From Anaerovirgula multivorans (GTDB taxonomy: Bacteria; Bacillota; Clostridia; Peptostreptococcales; Natronincolaceae): a DNA stretch of 64,000 bases. Each line of letters opens with the position of its first letter. The first letter of the stretch is position 1. The DNA is taken from the NCBI RefSeq assembly GCF_900188145.1, contig NZ_FZOJ01000005.1, positions 1 to 64,000 on the forward strand, read 5' to 3'. Below the pieces are notes generated by a model. The model saw only the letters and a list, made by a program, of their open reading frames with translations. It searched no databases and was not told the DNA's origin. This document shows positions 8,732 to 18,782 of the stretch, piece after piece. Position numbers and translations under genes: made by a program.

Positions 8732-10543
8732 ATGAGAAAAACAAATTCAAAATTTATAACAGAATTTATATCAGAGACAGGCAGCTTTCTACGGAACAAA
8801 GACTATTTTGGATTTGTAGAGCTGGATAAATTTGCTATCTATGTAATAGCAGATGGGATCGATAAAGATACAGATTTAGAAGGTGCCAAGATTGCAGTAG
8901 AAAATATCATAAGCAGCTTTAGCGAAAAACCCAGTATGAGAAGTGGTTACCTAAAGAGGCTTTTGAAGCTTGCCAATAAAAAGCTAATAGAAGAAAGTAG
9001 AAATTTTAGGCTAAAGGTGTCTCTTACCATTGTAGTTACCGATTACGTAAAGGCACGGTATGCTCTGGTAGGAAACACCAGATTTTACTTACTTAGAGAT
9101 GGATATATCAAGCATCAAAGCAAAGATCAATCGGTGACACAACAATTAGTCGATCAGGAGAAAGTACAGCTAGACAAGGTGGCACAACATGAAGAAAGAA
9201 ATAACCTATACTGCTATCTAGGACAGGATGAAGGGATCACACCCTATATTTCCAAAAAAATCTCTCTAACAAAGGGAGACATTATCGCCCTTACAACAAA
9301 GGGAATATGGGAAAATATGGACAACGGTGAGCTAATAGATGGAATTGCTGAGGTGAAGGAACCACAGGAGGCGATTGACAATATCGAAGAGATGCTTTTG
9401 GTAAAACAGCCTCCAAACTTAGAAAATTATACCTTAGCAGTTATATTTGTTGACAAAACCTATGAAAACCCCAAAAGAAGGCAGAAAATAAAAAAAATCA
9501 TATTTACTTTAATTCCAATTATCTTGATTTTAGCCATCATTTTTTCCGTATTTTATTATAAAAGAAGACAAAAGCTTCACCAAATAAACGAAATGAATTA
9601 CTACATAGAAAATGCACAGACCTATGTAGAAGACAATAATTTTCTGAGGGCAAATGAAGAATATAAAAACGCCTTAGGTATAGCCCAAAAGCTGAAACTA
9701 AAGGATAAAAGAGAACGTATAGACGAATTTTATAAGACAACAGAAGCCATTATCAATGCAGATCAGCTGTTACAACAGGAAAATTATCAAAAGGCGCTGG
9801 AGGAGTACCTATTGGCAAAAGAAAAATCCTATTATGCAGATCACACAGGAAGAAGTTATATAGATAGCCAGTTAAACAAGGCAAATCAACATATGAAGGT
9901 GCTTGATTTGATAGAGCAAGGGGATAGAAAACAAGATATTGAGGATTTAGCGGGAGCACAAGAGGATTACAGACTTGCAAGAGACTTAGCCTACGGCATA
10001 TTCTTTACCAGTGCGAGACAAGAGGCACAGGATAAATTGAATCAGCTTCATGAGTTAGAAACAGAAAAAGAAAAAGAAAGAGAAGAAGCAGCAGCAGCTC
10101 AAGCGGCAGCAGAGGATGAAGAAAGAAAAGAAGAAGAACAGGCAGCAAAGGAAAGATTAGAAGATCAACTTAGCGGAATGGAAATCGCCAAAAAAGGAGA
10201 TGTAAGCTATAGCATAGGCAATTATCAAGATGCCAAGATGTACTATATGATGGCTAAGGAGCTGTATCAAAAAGCCCAAGCCTATAGTCTTGCAGATCAA
10301 ATAGAAGAAAAAATCCAGCTTACAGAAGCAAAAATACAAAACGAAACAACCAGTAAAGCAAAAGCAGCAATCTATGAAAAAGATGCAGCTGAGCAATTTA
10401 AAGAAGGTAATTTGAATGATGCTAAAATGCTATATTTATTTGCTAGAGGCATCTACGAAGAAATTCAGTTACCTAAGGACATAGAAAGAATAGATGAAAA
10501 AATAAAAGTAATAGACGACCTAATCCAGGAAAAAAATCAGTAA
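8732..10543 (+). CDS. Degenerate PP2C domain, membrane helix and TPR-like repeat protein
   Basis: A 603-residue protein. Residues 1-245 are PP2C-like but altered at key sites: the second metal motif SDG reads TTKGIWENM and the last DNxT reads ENYTLAV, although ADGIDKD and LVGNT remain. It is probably a pseudophosphatase. A membrane helix spans about 254-275, followed by helical repeats of the TPR type (YYIENAQTYVEDNNFLRANEEY and similar) broken by a Glu/Ala coiled coil at about 440-475. The repeats face the side opposite the PP2C domain if topology is simple, and could scaffold the machine or bind a partner outside the membrane. Repeats such as AEQFKEGNLNDAKMLY support the TPR reading. Confidence 0.75.
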   Translation: MRKTNSKFITEFISETGSFLRNKDYFGFVELDKFAIYVIADGIDKDTDLEGAKIAVENIISSFSEKPSMRSGYLKRLLKLANKKLIEESRNFRLKVSLTIVVTDYVKARYALVGNTRFYLLRDGYIKHQSKDQSVTQQLVDQEKVQLDKVAQHEERNNLYCYLGQDEGITPYISKKISLTKGDIIALTTKGIWENMDNGELIDGIAEVKEPQEAIDNIEEMLLVKQPPNLENYTLAVIFVDKTYENPKRRQKIKKIIFTLIPIILILAIIFSVFYYKRRQKLHQINEMNYYIENAQTYVEDNNFLRANEEYKNALGIAQKLKLKDKRERIDEFYKTTEAIINADQLLQQENYQKALEEYLLAKEKSYYADHTGRSYIDSQLNKANQHMKVLDLIEQGDRKQDIEDLAGAQEDYRLARDLAYGIFFTSARQEAQDKLNQLHELETEKEKEREEAAAAQAAAEDEERKEEEQAAKERLEDQLSGMEIAKKGDVSYSIGNYQDAKMYYMMAKELYQKAQAYSLADQIEEKIQLTEAKIQNETTSKAKAAIYEKDAAEQFKEGNLNDAKMLYLFARGIYEEIQLPKDIERIDEKIKVIDDLIQEKNQ

Positions 10544-10566
10544 ATTGCAAGTAAAAAGGAGAGCCA

Positions 10567-11844
10567 ATGAAGGAAAAAATTTACTTTAAAATCAATCATA
10601 TTGAAAACTTAAAGGATCGTGCTTTATTGAAGGAGCTGCTTAATGAGGTGATTATCCCTCTATATGAGCATAGTGAAGGCATGTATAATTCTTTAGAAAA
10701 AAGAGTTTTTGATGAAATTGAATACGCCCAGCAAAATTATAGTATTTATACAACTATCGTAAAAAAACAGGATTTTGACCCAATCCATTACTTTTTGCAT
10801 CCAATGCTGGAGGAAGACATAGAAGATAAAGCGTACGACCTGCAGTACATCTTAAATACTATGCTGGAAAAAAAAGAAGTAAATATGTTCAAGATTTTTT
10901 TAAAATGCGATTACTTAATTTTTAAAGATATACTTACAAAAAACACAAAGTTCAAAGGAAAAATCAAAACAGATAAAACAACCTACGATGCTTATTTTAA
11001 AGTCAAAGAAAATAAGCAATATTGGGATCAGGTATATAGGCTGTATCAGATATTTATCAGAAACAATATACCATGGAGCACCATCAATGCCCCCTATATA
11101 TCAAGAGTTGCAGATGTATTTATGGTTGAGTATGAAGACGGTATAACCAAGGGAGAAACGATACAAGAAGTAAACGTAGATTTTGGTGAATACAGCAAAT
11201 ATGTAGAGTACGATATCATACCTGTTTGGAATATAGAAAAATTGCTTTTAGAAAGCACAGGATTTCCTAGACCTTGCGAAGATAAAGTAAATTTTGAACA
11301 TGATATACCTTTAAAAGGAGAAGGCGCAGAGCATGGGTATTTGATAGAACACGAAAGTAAGGACATAAACAGCATAAGATGTGGAAGGGACACACTGTTT
11401 ATTACAACACAAACAAGCGATTTAGAAAAATGGTGTGTCCTTAAGGTGATAAAACCAAAGGAATCCAAGCTGCAAAAATATAACTACGAACTAGTATCAA
11501 ATTCAAAAAAGGTTAGTTTTATTGAGAAGCTCTCCGGAAAAAGAGTTACAAATATAAAAACAAAGGCAGAGCTGATAAGAATAATAAACTCCTTTGAAAT
11601 ATCCACATATTTGGACTTTAAAGATATAGAAATCGTTGATAAAGAAGAAAATTCAAGGAAAGAAACCTATAACATGAACTTTTTTATATTAGATGAAGTA
11701 AGAGACAGCGATTATGGTAAAAAAATGATATTATACTTTACTCCCAAGCAAGAGAGTTTTATCATAAGAGATTTACTTAGCTTCATCGTATCAGAAATAC
11801 AGTTTTTTTATCCAGAATATAAATGCGAAGGAAGATTGATATGA
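10567..11844 (+). CDS. Unrecognised protein, probable structural part of the injection system
   Basis: A 425-residue acidic/lysine-rich soluble protein without signal peptide or membrane helix. I recognise no domain. The C-terminal half has beta-rich stretches (YLIEHESKDINSIRCGRDTLFI, split by polar loops) and could be a baseplate or cap subunit. Its stop overlaps the next gene (ATGA), and it sits between the phosphatase block and the Hsp70-like gene. A baseplate (TssF/gpJ-like) role is a guess from position; a structure prediction compared with baseplate wedge proteins would test it. Confidence 0.6.
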   Translation: MKEKIYFKINHIENLKDRALLKELLNEVIIPLYEHSEGMYNSLEKRVFDEIEYAQQNYSIYTTIVKKQDFDPIHYFLHPMLEEDIEDKAYDLQYILNTMLEKKEVNMFKIFLKCDYLIFKDILTKNTKFKGKIKTDKTTYDAYFKVKENKQYWDQVYRLYQIFIRNNIPWSTINAPYISRVADVFMVEYEDGITKGETIQEVNVDFGEYSKYVEYDIIPVWNIEKLLLESTGFPRPCEDKVNFEHDIPLKGEGAEHGYLIEHESKDINSIRCGRDTLFITTQTSDLEKWCVLKVIKPKESKLQKYNYELVSNSKKVSFIEKLSGKRVTNIKTKAELIRIINSFEISTYLDFKDIEIVDKEENSRKETYNMNFFILDEVRDSDYGKKMILYFTPKQESFIIRDLLSFIVSEIQFFYPEYKCEGRLI

Positions 11845-12536
11845 ATTATATCTGGGATATACTGTTACGAGCAGACAAACAAAATATAGATAGAGAAAGT
11901 ATTAGATTTAAATGTGCAAAATCATATAGTCCCTATATGGAGGTTTCATTTGAAGATATTAATGCTGCAGAAATCGATGAAACACTTATAGTGGAAATTA
12001 ACCCATACTATAGGTTTTTTTCTATATTTAAAAATATATTTGATATAAATCTTAAAGAGAATCTTCAGTTTAGAGAAGTTTTGTTTGATATCATCCTTCA
12101 CCACTTAGGGGAACTGGATTTAAAACAGGGATTAACGAGAAAAGAATATTATAAAAAATTTATATTAAGAGATATACTAGACAATATTTTTGCTGAAAAA
12201 ATAAAAAACAATATCTTGATATTTAATAAGGATGAATTAGACATCGTGCTAAATAGTCTAATAAGTCTGTATGAGACTGGAACTTCGATAGAGCTGTTCA
12301 AAAGCGTGGTAAAGAAAATTTTCCCCAAGAGTGTAGTATACAGCAACCAAGATGATAAGAAGGAAATACTGATATACATTGATCAACCAGAAAGCCCTCA
12401 GCTAAACTGCAAAATAGATGCTCTAGTAGAGCTGTTTTTACATATAGAGTATGAAGTAAATATATATTGGCAATATCATTTTGGCATATTGGACATAGAT
12501 GAAACGATGAAAATAGAAAAAATGGTACTATATTAG
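11841..12536 (+). CDS. Unrecognised protein, possible baseplate partner
   Basis: A 231-residue helical protein. I place the start at ATG 11841, which overlaps the preceding stop (ATGA) and has AAGGAAG eight bases upstream, rather than at ATG 11823. Visible features are an EINPYYRFFSIFKNIF block and many Leu/Ile helices. No domain is recognised. Strict overlap with the previous gene implies that the two products are made together and probably interact. Confidence 0.6.
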   Translation: MNYIWDILLRADKQNIDRESIRFKCAKSYSPYMEVSFEDINAAEIDETLIVEINPYYRFFSIFKNIFDINLKENLQFREVLFDIILHHLGELDLKQGLTRKEYYKKFILRDILDNIFAEKIKNNILIFNKDELDIVLNSLISLYETGTSIELFKSVVKKIFPKSVVYSNQDDKKEILIYIDQPESPQLNCKIDALVELFLHIEYEVNIYWQYHFGILDIDETMKIEKMVLY

Positions 12537-12558
12537 CCAGATCGTAGGAGAATGAGAT

Positions 12559-15168
12559 ATGGGATATTCATACAAATTATTTAAAAATAAAAAAGAAGTC
12601 ACCAGTAACGGCAGATATAGAGAAAATGAGCTAAGGAAAATGACAACATTTCAATTAAGAGAGATATGCTCAAAGGAAAAGCTGGTAAGCAATACACTGA
12701 ATCCATTAGACAAAGAAGAGCTTGTGCGACTTATTATGCGTTATAGGGGAATAGATGAAAATCTATTCATCAATAAACATGATGAGAATGGGTTAAAAAA
12801 ACTGCAAGGCTTTTTAACAAAGGTCAACAAGATCACGTTAAATGATAAAATAATTAACTTTCCATCAAAACTTTTATTATATGAAGGCTTAAGTATTGAA
12901 ATTTTTGATAATTACCTTGTAACCGCGAAGGATATCATAGAGGAAGGCAATGTTATATTGATTGATGGCAGCTACAATATATGCACCATATTTAACTTGA
13001 CTAAATTTAATGAAAAATATTATTTAATCAAAAATGAAAATGTGAAAGCCAAAGAAACGACAAGCAAAAACTATAGTTTATTATACTTTGATAAGAAACA
13101 GTCGGAGCTAATATATGATATATACTATCATAATACAAAACATATTCCACAGCATCTTAAGTTTTATAGCTTTCCTGTTTTAGATTACAGCATAAGAGAA
13201 CCTATTGATACAGATACCCCCCTTGCTATAGATTTTGGAACCACCAATACAACAGCAGGGATCTATATCAACAAAGAATCCTTTGATTTTTTTCATGAAA
13301 TGCAACAGGATAAAGACCAAAACAAAGATAAAATCAGTGTTGTAAAAGTCCTCAACACAACATTAGCTCCAATAGAAATAACACCATTAATACCAAGTGT
13401 TGTAGGAATAAAATCCATCGAAGATGACGACATAGAATATGTTTTTGGGTATGACGCCATAAAGCTTTCAAAGCTAAGCTATGAAGATGATGGCATATGT
13501 ATATTTTATGATATCAAAAGATGGATAAGCGATTATGAAAGAGAAGAAAAAATAACAGATACAAGAGGGCAAAAAACCTATATAAAAAGAAAGCATATGA
13601 TAAAAGCTTTTCTAGAATATGTAATTCATCTTGCTAAACAGAGATTTAAGGTCAATTTTAAAAAAATACATATATCCTGCCCTTCAAAACAGAAATATAA
13701 GTTTTATAAAATGTTTGAAGAAATCCTTGCAGAATATAAAATCGAGTACGAAAATATGTTGGATGAAGGTGCATCAGTATTATTCAACACCATCACAGAA
13801 TTAATAGAAAATAAAAGCTATATAGAAGGACAATATTACAAAGCCCTTATTATTGACTGTGGAGGAGGAACCACTGATTTATCCTCCTGCGAGTTTAAAA
13901 TAGAAAACAATAGAGTTTCTTACAAAATTGATATAGAAACTTCCTATGAAAATGGAGATACAGATTTTGGTGGAAACAATCTTACCTTTAGAATCATGCA
14001 GCTTATAAAAATCATTTTTGCCCATAAATTAAATAGCAATGATAACATAAAAGCAAGGTTACTAGAAGAATTTGATGTAGATCTATTTAGATATGTAGAT
14101 AAACATGGAGGGCTAGAAATCTATAAAAAGCTGGATTATGAATACAATCAAGTAGAAGAAATTATTCCTACAAAATTTAAACAGTACGAAAATAAAAGCA
14201 GTGACGAATACTTCAAAGTAAAAAGCAATTTTTTTCTATTATTTGAATTAGCAGAAGAAGTAAAAAAACAATTTTTTCATGACAACAATAGCTTGGAAAT
14301 ATTAATAACACCACATAATGAAGCCAGTAAAGACAAAACAACCATAGACTATGACAAATGGAGAATCCACACATACAGTGGGAAATTTTTAGAACAGCTT
14401 AAAAATCCGCCGGAAATAACCTTAAGCATATTTGATATAACCACCCTAATAAAAGCGGATATATACAACATCATTAAAAAGTTTTTAGAAAGCATCTACC
14501 GACAGGACAAACTGCTGGAATACTCAGTCATCAAGCTGACGGGACAATCCTGTAAAATAGATGCATTCAGAGAAGCGATAAAAGAATTTGTGCCGGGAAG
14601 AGTCATACAGTCACGAAAGGACAAGAAGGCAATTGGACACAGCTATGGGTTGAAATTAGATTGTCTAAGAGGAGCACTAAAGCATCTACAGGCCAAAAAC
14701 CTTGGCTACATGGATATAAACATACAAACAAAGCTTCCTATATTGCCCTATGTGATTAGTGCCTTTACCCATAGTGGTGAAGAAAAAATACTTATACACA
14801 GCCTTGATAAGAACAATATAAGCGGGACGATATCTAGGTTTATGGAAAGAATCACACTAAAGCTATATCTAAAGGATACAAATGGCGCCCTTCGATATGA
14901 ATATGCGTATGAAAATAAACAAGAAGATTTTAAGGAGACAATCTTTGAGGAAATAGAAGAAAAATATAAAGGGCTCATCATACAAGATGAAACTGATAAT
15001 ATTGTGAACAAAGAAGTTAAATTTTTTGTATGGGCTAAAAAGGAAGAATGGGGATTTTGTGTTGTACCTGTCCTAAGAAATAATGAAAAATTATTTATAG
15101 GAAAAGAAGGCTTTTTCAATTTTGAAAATGATATTTGGGAAACCAATTTTTTCGATGGACTCAAATAA
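12559..15168 (+). CDS. Large Hsp70/actin-fold ATPase (DnaK-like) of the injection system
   Basis: An 869-residue protein. Residues 25-70 resemble a SAP-like helical hairpin (MTTFQLREICSKEKL). From about residue 219 it has an Hsp70-type nucleotide-binding fold: phosphate-1 motif LAIDFGTTNTTAGIYI, phosphate-2 motif IIDCGGGTTDLSSCEF (about 430) and adenosine motif KLTGQSCKIDAF (about 659). The last 150 residues form a separate, beta-rich region unlike the DnaK substrate domain. With a J-domain protein six genes upstream, it likely works as a dedicated chaperone machine. No ClpV or other AAA+ protein is present, so it may handle sheath or tube assembly, or recycling. Chaperoning of effectors is the alternative. 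Confidence 0.75.
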   Translation: MGYSYKLFKNKKEVTSNGRYRENELRKMTTFQLREICSKEKLVSNTLNPLDKEELVRLIMRYRGIDENLFINKHDENGLKKLQGFLTKVNKITLNDKIINFPSKLLLYEGLSIEIFDNYLVTAKDIIEEGNVILIDGSYNICTIFNLTKFNEKYYLIKNENVKAKETTSKNYSLLYFDKKQSELIYDIYYHNTKHIPQHLKFYSFPVLDYSIREPIDTDTPLAIDFGTTNTTAGIYINKESFDFFHEMQQDKDQNKDKISVVKVLNTTLAPIEITPLIPSVVGIKSIEDDDIEYVFGYDAIKLSKLSYEDDGICIFYDIKRWISDYEREEKITDTRGQKTYIKRKHMIKAFLEYVIHLAKQRFKVNFKKIHISCPSKQKYKFYKMFEEILAEYKIEYENMLDEGASVLFNTITELIENKSYIEGQYYKALIIDCGGGTTDLSSCEFKIENNRVSYKIDIETSYENGDTDFGGNNLTFRIMQLIKIIFAHKLNSNDNIKARLLEEFDVDLFRYVDKHGGLEIYKKLDYEYNQVEEIIPTKFKQYENKSSDEYFKVKSNFFLLFELAEEVKKQFFHDNNSLEILITPHNEASKDKTTIDYDKWRIHTYSGKFLEQLKNPPEITLSIFDITTLIKADIYNIIKKFLESIYRQDKLLEYSVIKLTGQSCKIDAFREAIKEFVPGRVIQSRKDKKAIGHSYGLKLDCLRGALKHLQAKNLGYMDINIQTKLPILPYVISAFTHSGEEKILIHSLDKNNISGTISRFMERITLKLYLKDTNGALRYEYAYENKQEDFKETIFEEIEEKYKGLIIQDETDNIVNKEVKFFVWAKKEEWGFCVVPVLRNNEKLFIGKEGFFNFENDIWETNFFDGLK

Positions 15169-15195
15169 TAAACACAGTAGAAATGGGGGAATAAA

Positions 15196-15972
15196 TTGTT
15201 TTCAAATAAATACCCTGTATTTAACAGAGGAAGAATCTTAAAGCTGGAGATGTTAGAGCATTTAAGGGATTTTCCAAAGGATTTGATGGATGCATATCTT
15301 CATGAATATGCAAATGGTATTTTAACAGGATGCAGACTTTTAGTAGATGAAAACTATATTGTTGTATCACCAGGAGTCATTCATTTTGATGGAATCACCT
15401 ATGTACTAAAGGAAAGCTATAGGGTGCTTTATAACCATACAAATGAAACCGCCATCCTAAAGGTAAAATTTATCGGAGAAAATTCAGATAAAGATTTTGT
15501 AAATCACAGAACAGAAATATTCATTGATCATAATACTATCATACATCAGGATGAAATAGAGCTCTGCAGATTTAAATTAAAGGAAGGAGCCAGACTCAGG
15601 ACCGATTATATCAACTTTGAGGATATGACCACAGAATATAATACCGTCAATATTATTCATTCACCCTTTGCTGCATATGAAAGCAGCAGCTTATCACCCT
15701 ATGTTTTGACGTGTTTTTCAAAAGAAGCATTTCAGTACAAGTTAAACAATTCCTTGGATATATCCTTTTGCATGCAGTGTATGCAAAACCAACAAATAAC
15801 CAGTAAAGAACTGATTTTAAGCTATATATCAGCAAGATTGGAGATTGAATATGTGGAGGGTACCAATGAAGGAATCTATAGACATCTACTTCAAATCCTC
15901 AACAGGATAAAACACAATAGACAAGGAAAATCAAACACAGACTATCTCCAAAAGAGGATTCTGTTAGACTAA
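15196..15972 (+). CDS. Unrecognised protein, possible TssK/receptor-binding-like baseplate adaptor
   Basis: A 258-residue protein with a TTG start behind GGGGGA. The N-terminal third (NRGRILKLEMLEHLRDFPKD, then GILTGCRLLVDENYIVVSPG and VIHFDGITYVL) follows the pattern of TssK and phage receptor-binding proteins: an early 'go to here' helix, a short strand pair with 'GCRLLVDE', then a beta-shell with 'PGVIxxDG'. That comparison is by eye and weak. The remainder is mixed helical. In T6SS, TssK links the baseplate to the membrane complex. Confidence 0.55.
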   Translation: MFSNKYPVFNRGRILKLEMLEHLRDFPKDLMDAYLHEYANGILTGCRLLVDENYIVVSPGVIHFDGITYVLKESYRVLYNHTNETAILKVKFIGENSDKDFVNHRTEIFIDHNTIIHQDEIELCRFKLKEGARLRTDYINFEDMTTEYNTVNIIHSPFAAYESSSLSPYVLTCFSKEAFQYKLNNSLDISFCMQCMQNQQITSKELILSYISARLEIEYVEGTNEGIYRHLLQILNRIKHNRQGKSNTDYLQKRILLD

Positions 15973-16082
15973 ACACATTGAAATCAACCTTTTGATTTTA
16001 CAAACAAAGGATAAAATTTCATTAAGACTTGAAGCTTAGTCAGCATAGAGCGTTTTATATGATAAAAAGGAGGAAAAGGGCT

Positions 16083-16676
16083 ATGGAGTATATGGATGAA
16101 AAGATATTGAAAATGAAAAATCAATTCAAGAAATACGAAAACAAAGACATTATGGGTACCGTACACATCGGAGAAGAAAAATTTGAATTTGAGGATGTAG
16201 AATTTTTTGACGGCAAAATGACAATGCGAATTCCAGAAGTTTTTACAGACATGCCATTAGAAATGGCAAAAATGAAATATCCTTCAGAGCAAAGACCCCA
16301 GAGCATAAAGACCAATGAGGATGGAAGCGTGAATATAACCCTTAGTCTTTTTGATGAAGCTATAGAAAAAGACCAGATAAAAGAATGCAGAAACGGCTTT
16401 AGATCCATCATTAAAAGGATGAACCCCTCAACCCTATTTTTTGACAATGAAATAATGGATATGGAAGACACAAAAATAGGATACTTTGATTACAGAAGCC
16501 CTGCACTAGATGATAACCTGTATAATATCATGTTTGTAAGAGCCATCGATTCAAAGCTGCTGATGGGCACCTTTAATTGCATATTTAAAGACATGGAGGA
16601 ATGGAAACCGGTTGCTCTCCAAATGATACTGTCCATTAAAGACTTAACCCAGAAAAAAGAAGGTGAAACAGCATGA
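16083..16676 (+). CDS. DcrB/DUF1795-like protein, possible Eag-type effector chaperone
   Basis: A 197-residue protein. The frame is open from 16029, but the AAGGAGG at 16067-16073 points to ATG 16083. It has the DcrB/PsbP-like pattern: an FxxPxxF-type strand MRIPEVFTDMP, then KMKYPSEQRPQSIKTNEDGS, INITLSLFDE, and later DTKIGYFDYRSPALDDNLYN and SKLLMGTFNCIF. DUF1795 proteins in T6SS are Eag chaperones that shield transmembrane helices of VgrG/PAAR-linked effectors. The VgrG at 21623-24058 carries just such helices, which makes this role plausible. The next gene's ATG overlaps its stop. Confidence 0.6.
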   Translation: MEYMDEKILKMKNQFKKYENKDIMGTVHIGEEKFEFEDVEFFDGKMTMRIPEVFTDMPLEMAKMKYPSEQRPQSIKTNEDGSVNITLSLFDEAIEKDQIKECRNGFRSIIKRMNPSTLFFDNEIMDMEDTKIGYFDYRSPALDDNLYNIMFVRAIDSKLLMGTFNCIFKDMEEWKPVALQMILSIKDLTQKKEGETA

Positions 16677-18085
16677 GAGAAGCCAATATTATCATAGAGC
16701 CCTATCAGTTTATTGATTTACTTGAACTCCATATCCAAAAAAAAGTCAATCAACATGCAACAGTCAAAATCGTAGGGCATATATCAGAGGAGCTAGAGGA
16801 CAAGTATGCTGAAATGACAAGAAGCAATGAGTGGATAACCATAAAGGCATTAGATGAAGAAGAAACAAATATTCTGTTTAAAGGACTTATAAAGACCGTT
16901 GCTGTAAAAACAGAAAATCAAGTCAGGACCTTAGAGATCGAAGCCATAAGCGGCTCCTATCTTATGGACATACACGAGAAAACCTGCACCTTTCAAAACG
17001 AGAAACAAACCTATGGAAGTATTATGAACACAGTGAAAAACAGATATGGCGATGGCAGCGGTGTATTTATGACGGTGGGGGAAAAAAGTCAGACAGGTAC
17101 CATTATCGTACAGTACAGAGAAACCGACTGGAACTTTGCAAAAAGGCTGGCAAGTCATTTCAATAGCTATTTAGTTCCCGAATACGCTATTGACGGAGCC
17201 AAGATCTATTTTGGAAGACCCAATAAAAATGAACTAGAACATATCAAAGCCATAGCCTATTCCATAAAAAAAGATGTAGGGGAATATATGAACAAAACAG
17301 AATACAAAGTAAAAGAAATCAGAGAAAACGATGCCCTTTACTATTGTGTGCAAAGCAGAGAAATATACGACCTATGTATTCCTGTTGAATTTAAAAATAG
17401 AAAGCTCTATATATATGAGATAAACAGCAGACTGGAAGCTGGAGAAATAATGCATTACTATACCCTGAAAAGTGAAGGGGGCTTTAAATTTAAGAAGGAA
17501 TATAATGAAAAACTAATAGGAGCATCTTTAGATGCAAGGATTTTAGATATAACAAAAGACATCGTAAAAGTACATATTTTGGTGGATGCAAAGCAGGATG
17601 TATCCATAGCAAAATGGTTTCCCTACTCCACTGTCTATTCTTCACCAGATGGAACCGGCTGGTACTGTATGCCAGAAAAGGGAGATACCGTGCGGGTATA
17701 CTTCCCCGACGAAAAAGAAAAAAATGCCTTTGTCATAAGTGCAGTTCATAAAGAGACCTCCCATGCAGGCAGACGGTCAGATCCCAGTGTAAAATGCTTA
17801 AGTACAAAGTACGGCAAACATATTATCCTATCCCCAGGAGCAATAGAAATCAAAAACAGCGATGATCTATACATCAAACTCTTTGACGATGGTGGCATCG
17901 AGATTTATAGTGATAAAGATATAAAAATGTTTGCGAAAGAAAACATAGAGATAACAAGTGAAGAAGCAGAAATAACTATGCAGGCAGGAGAATCAGTAAA
18001 CTTAAAACAGGGAGAAACAACAGTGGTTATTGAAGAGAATATTACCTTTAATGGAGGTCAGGTAAGACTGCAGGAGGAGAATTAA
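16673..18085 (+). CDS. VgrG-like spike protein 1 (gp27/gp5-like)
   Basis: A 470-residue protein overlapping the DcrB-like gene by four bases. The N-terminal 280 residues are gp27-like: NQHATVKIVGHI, later YRETDWNFAKRLASHF, the hallmark of phage late-control D and VgrG proteins. About 283-370 is an OB-fold (ILVDAKQDVSIAKWFPYST, GWYCMPEKGDTVRVYFPD). The C-terminus has a short repeated beta-helix (DIKMFAKENIEITSEEAEIT and on) forming the needle. There is no C-terminal effector domain. It is the probable core spike; the effector-fused VgrG downstream would be an alternative or co-trimer. Confidence 0.85.
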   Translation: MREANIIIEPYQFIDLLELHIQKKVNQHATVKIVGHISEELEDKYAEMTRSNEWITIKALDEEETNILFKGLIKTVAVKTENQVRTLEIEAISGSYLMDIHEKTCTFQNEKQTYGSIMNTVKNRYGDGSGVFMTVGEKSQTGTIIVQYRETDWNFAKRLASHFNSYLVPEYAIDGAKIYFGRPNKNELEHIKAIAYSIKKDVGEYMNKTEYKVKEIRENDALYYCVQSREIYDLCIPVEFKNRKLYIYEINSRLEAGEIMHYYTLKSEGGFKFKKEYNEKLIGASLDARILDITKDIVKVHILVDAKQDVSIAKWFPYSTVYSSPDGTGWYCMPEKGDTVRVYFPDEKEKNAFVISAVHKETSHAGRRSDPSVKCLSTKYGKHIILSPGAIEIKNSDDLYIKLFDDGGIEIYSDKDIKMFAKENIEITSEEAEITMQAGESVNLKQGETTVVIEENITFNGGQVRLQEEN

Positions 18086-18103
18086 AAAAGAGTAGGTGAG
18101 CTA

Positions 18104-18703
18104 ATGGAAGCAATAGGGTTTACAGAGTTAATAAAAAATATACTAGAAACTAGTATGCAGGAAAGATTTATCGGAAACTACGGCAAAATATATGATTATT
18201 GGTTAAGTAATCAAAAAAGCGTAAACACAGAGTTTATAGAAAGCTTTAAAGAAGTATTTACAAAAGCGACTGAATTACAAAACGAAGAGAAAAAAGGGCC
18301 CATTGCATACATCGTGATATCCTTTTTAAGAACCCGTATTATAGAAGAAGATTATCAGCTAAGAATCGATCTCTATGATGAGATGTTTTATTTAGACAAG
18401 GTTGAATGCAGTGGATATTGGAAGGTGGATTTTGTATTTCAGTATCTTCATGAAGATATTGAACTTTTCAAAGAAAAGATTGAGGAATACATAGAAAAGA
18501 TACAGGATAATTCATATGAATTGATAAAAAAAGATTATGCAGCTATTTATAACTACTTTCTTTATGAATACTTGAAAAAGAACATCAAGCTTTTATTAGA
18601 AACAGAAGAATACCAAAGCCTAAATAAAACAGAAGATCTAAAAATAGGCTTTGGCGAATATATGGATAAGGTTGATATCATCTATGATCAAGAAAACCCA
18701 TAA
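18104..18703 (+). CDS. Unrecognised helical protein between spike and tip genes
   Basis: A 199-residue, acidic, mostly helical protein with no signal peptide, membrane helix or recognised domain. Leu/Glu/Lys-rich helices dominate the C-terminal half. It lies 19 nt after VgrG 1 and before the Imm11-like and PAAR-like genes. Such a position is typical of adaptor or chaperone proteins for tip assembly or effector loading, but nothing in the sequence proves this. Confidence 0.6.
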   Translation: MEAIGFTELIKNILETSMQERFIGNYGKIYDYWLSNQKSVNTEFIESFKEVFTKATELQNEEKKGPIAYIVISFLRTRIIEEDYQLRIDLYDEMFYLDKVECSGYWKVDFVFQYLHEDIELFKEKIEEYIEKIQDNSYELIKKDYAAIYNYFLYEYLKKNIKLLLETEEYQSLNKTEDLKIGFGEYMDKVDIIYDQENP

Positions 18704-18782
18704 GAAAAAATACTTTTTTAGGGGAGTTACCCCTCATGGGACAGTGCGTTATCTCTATATAAAAAACGGAGGATAAAAGGCT

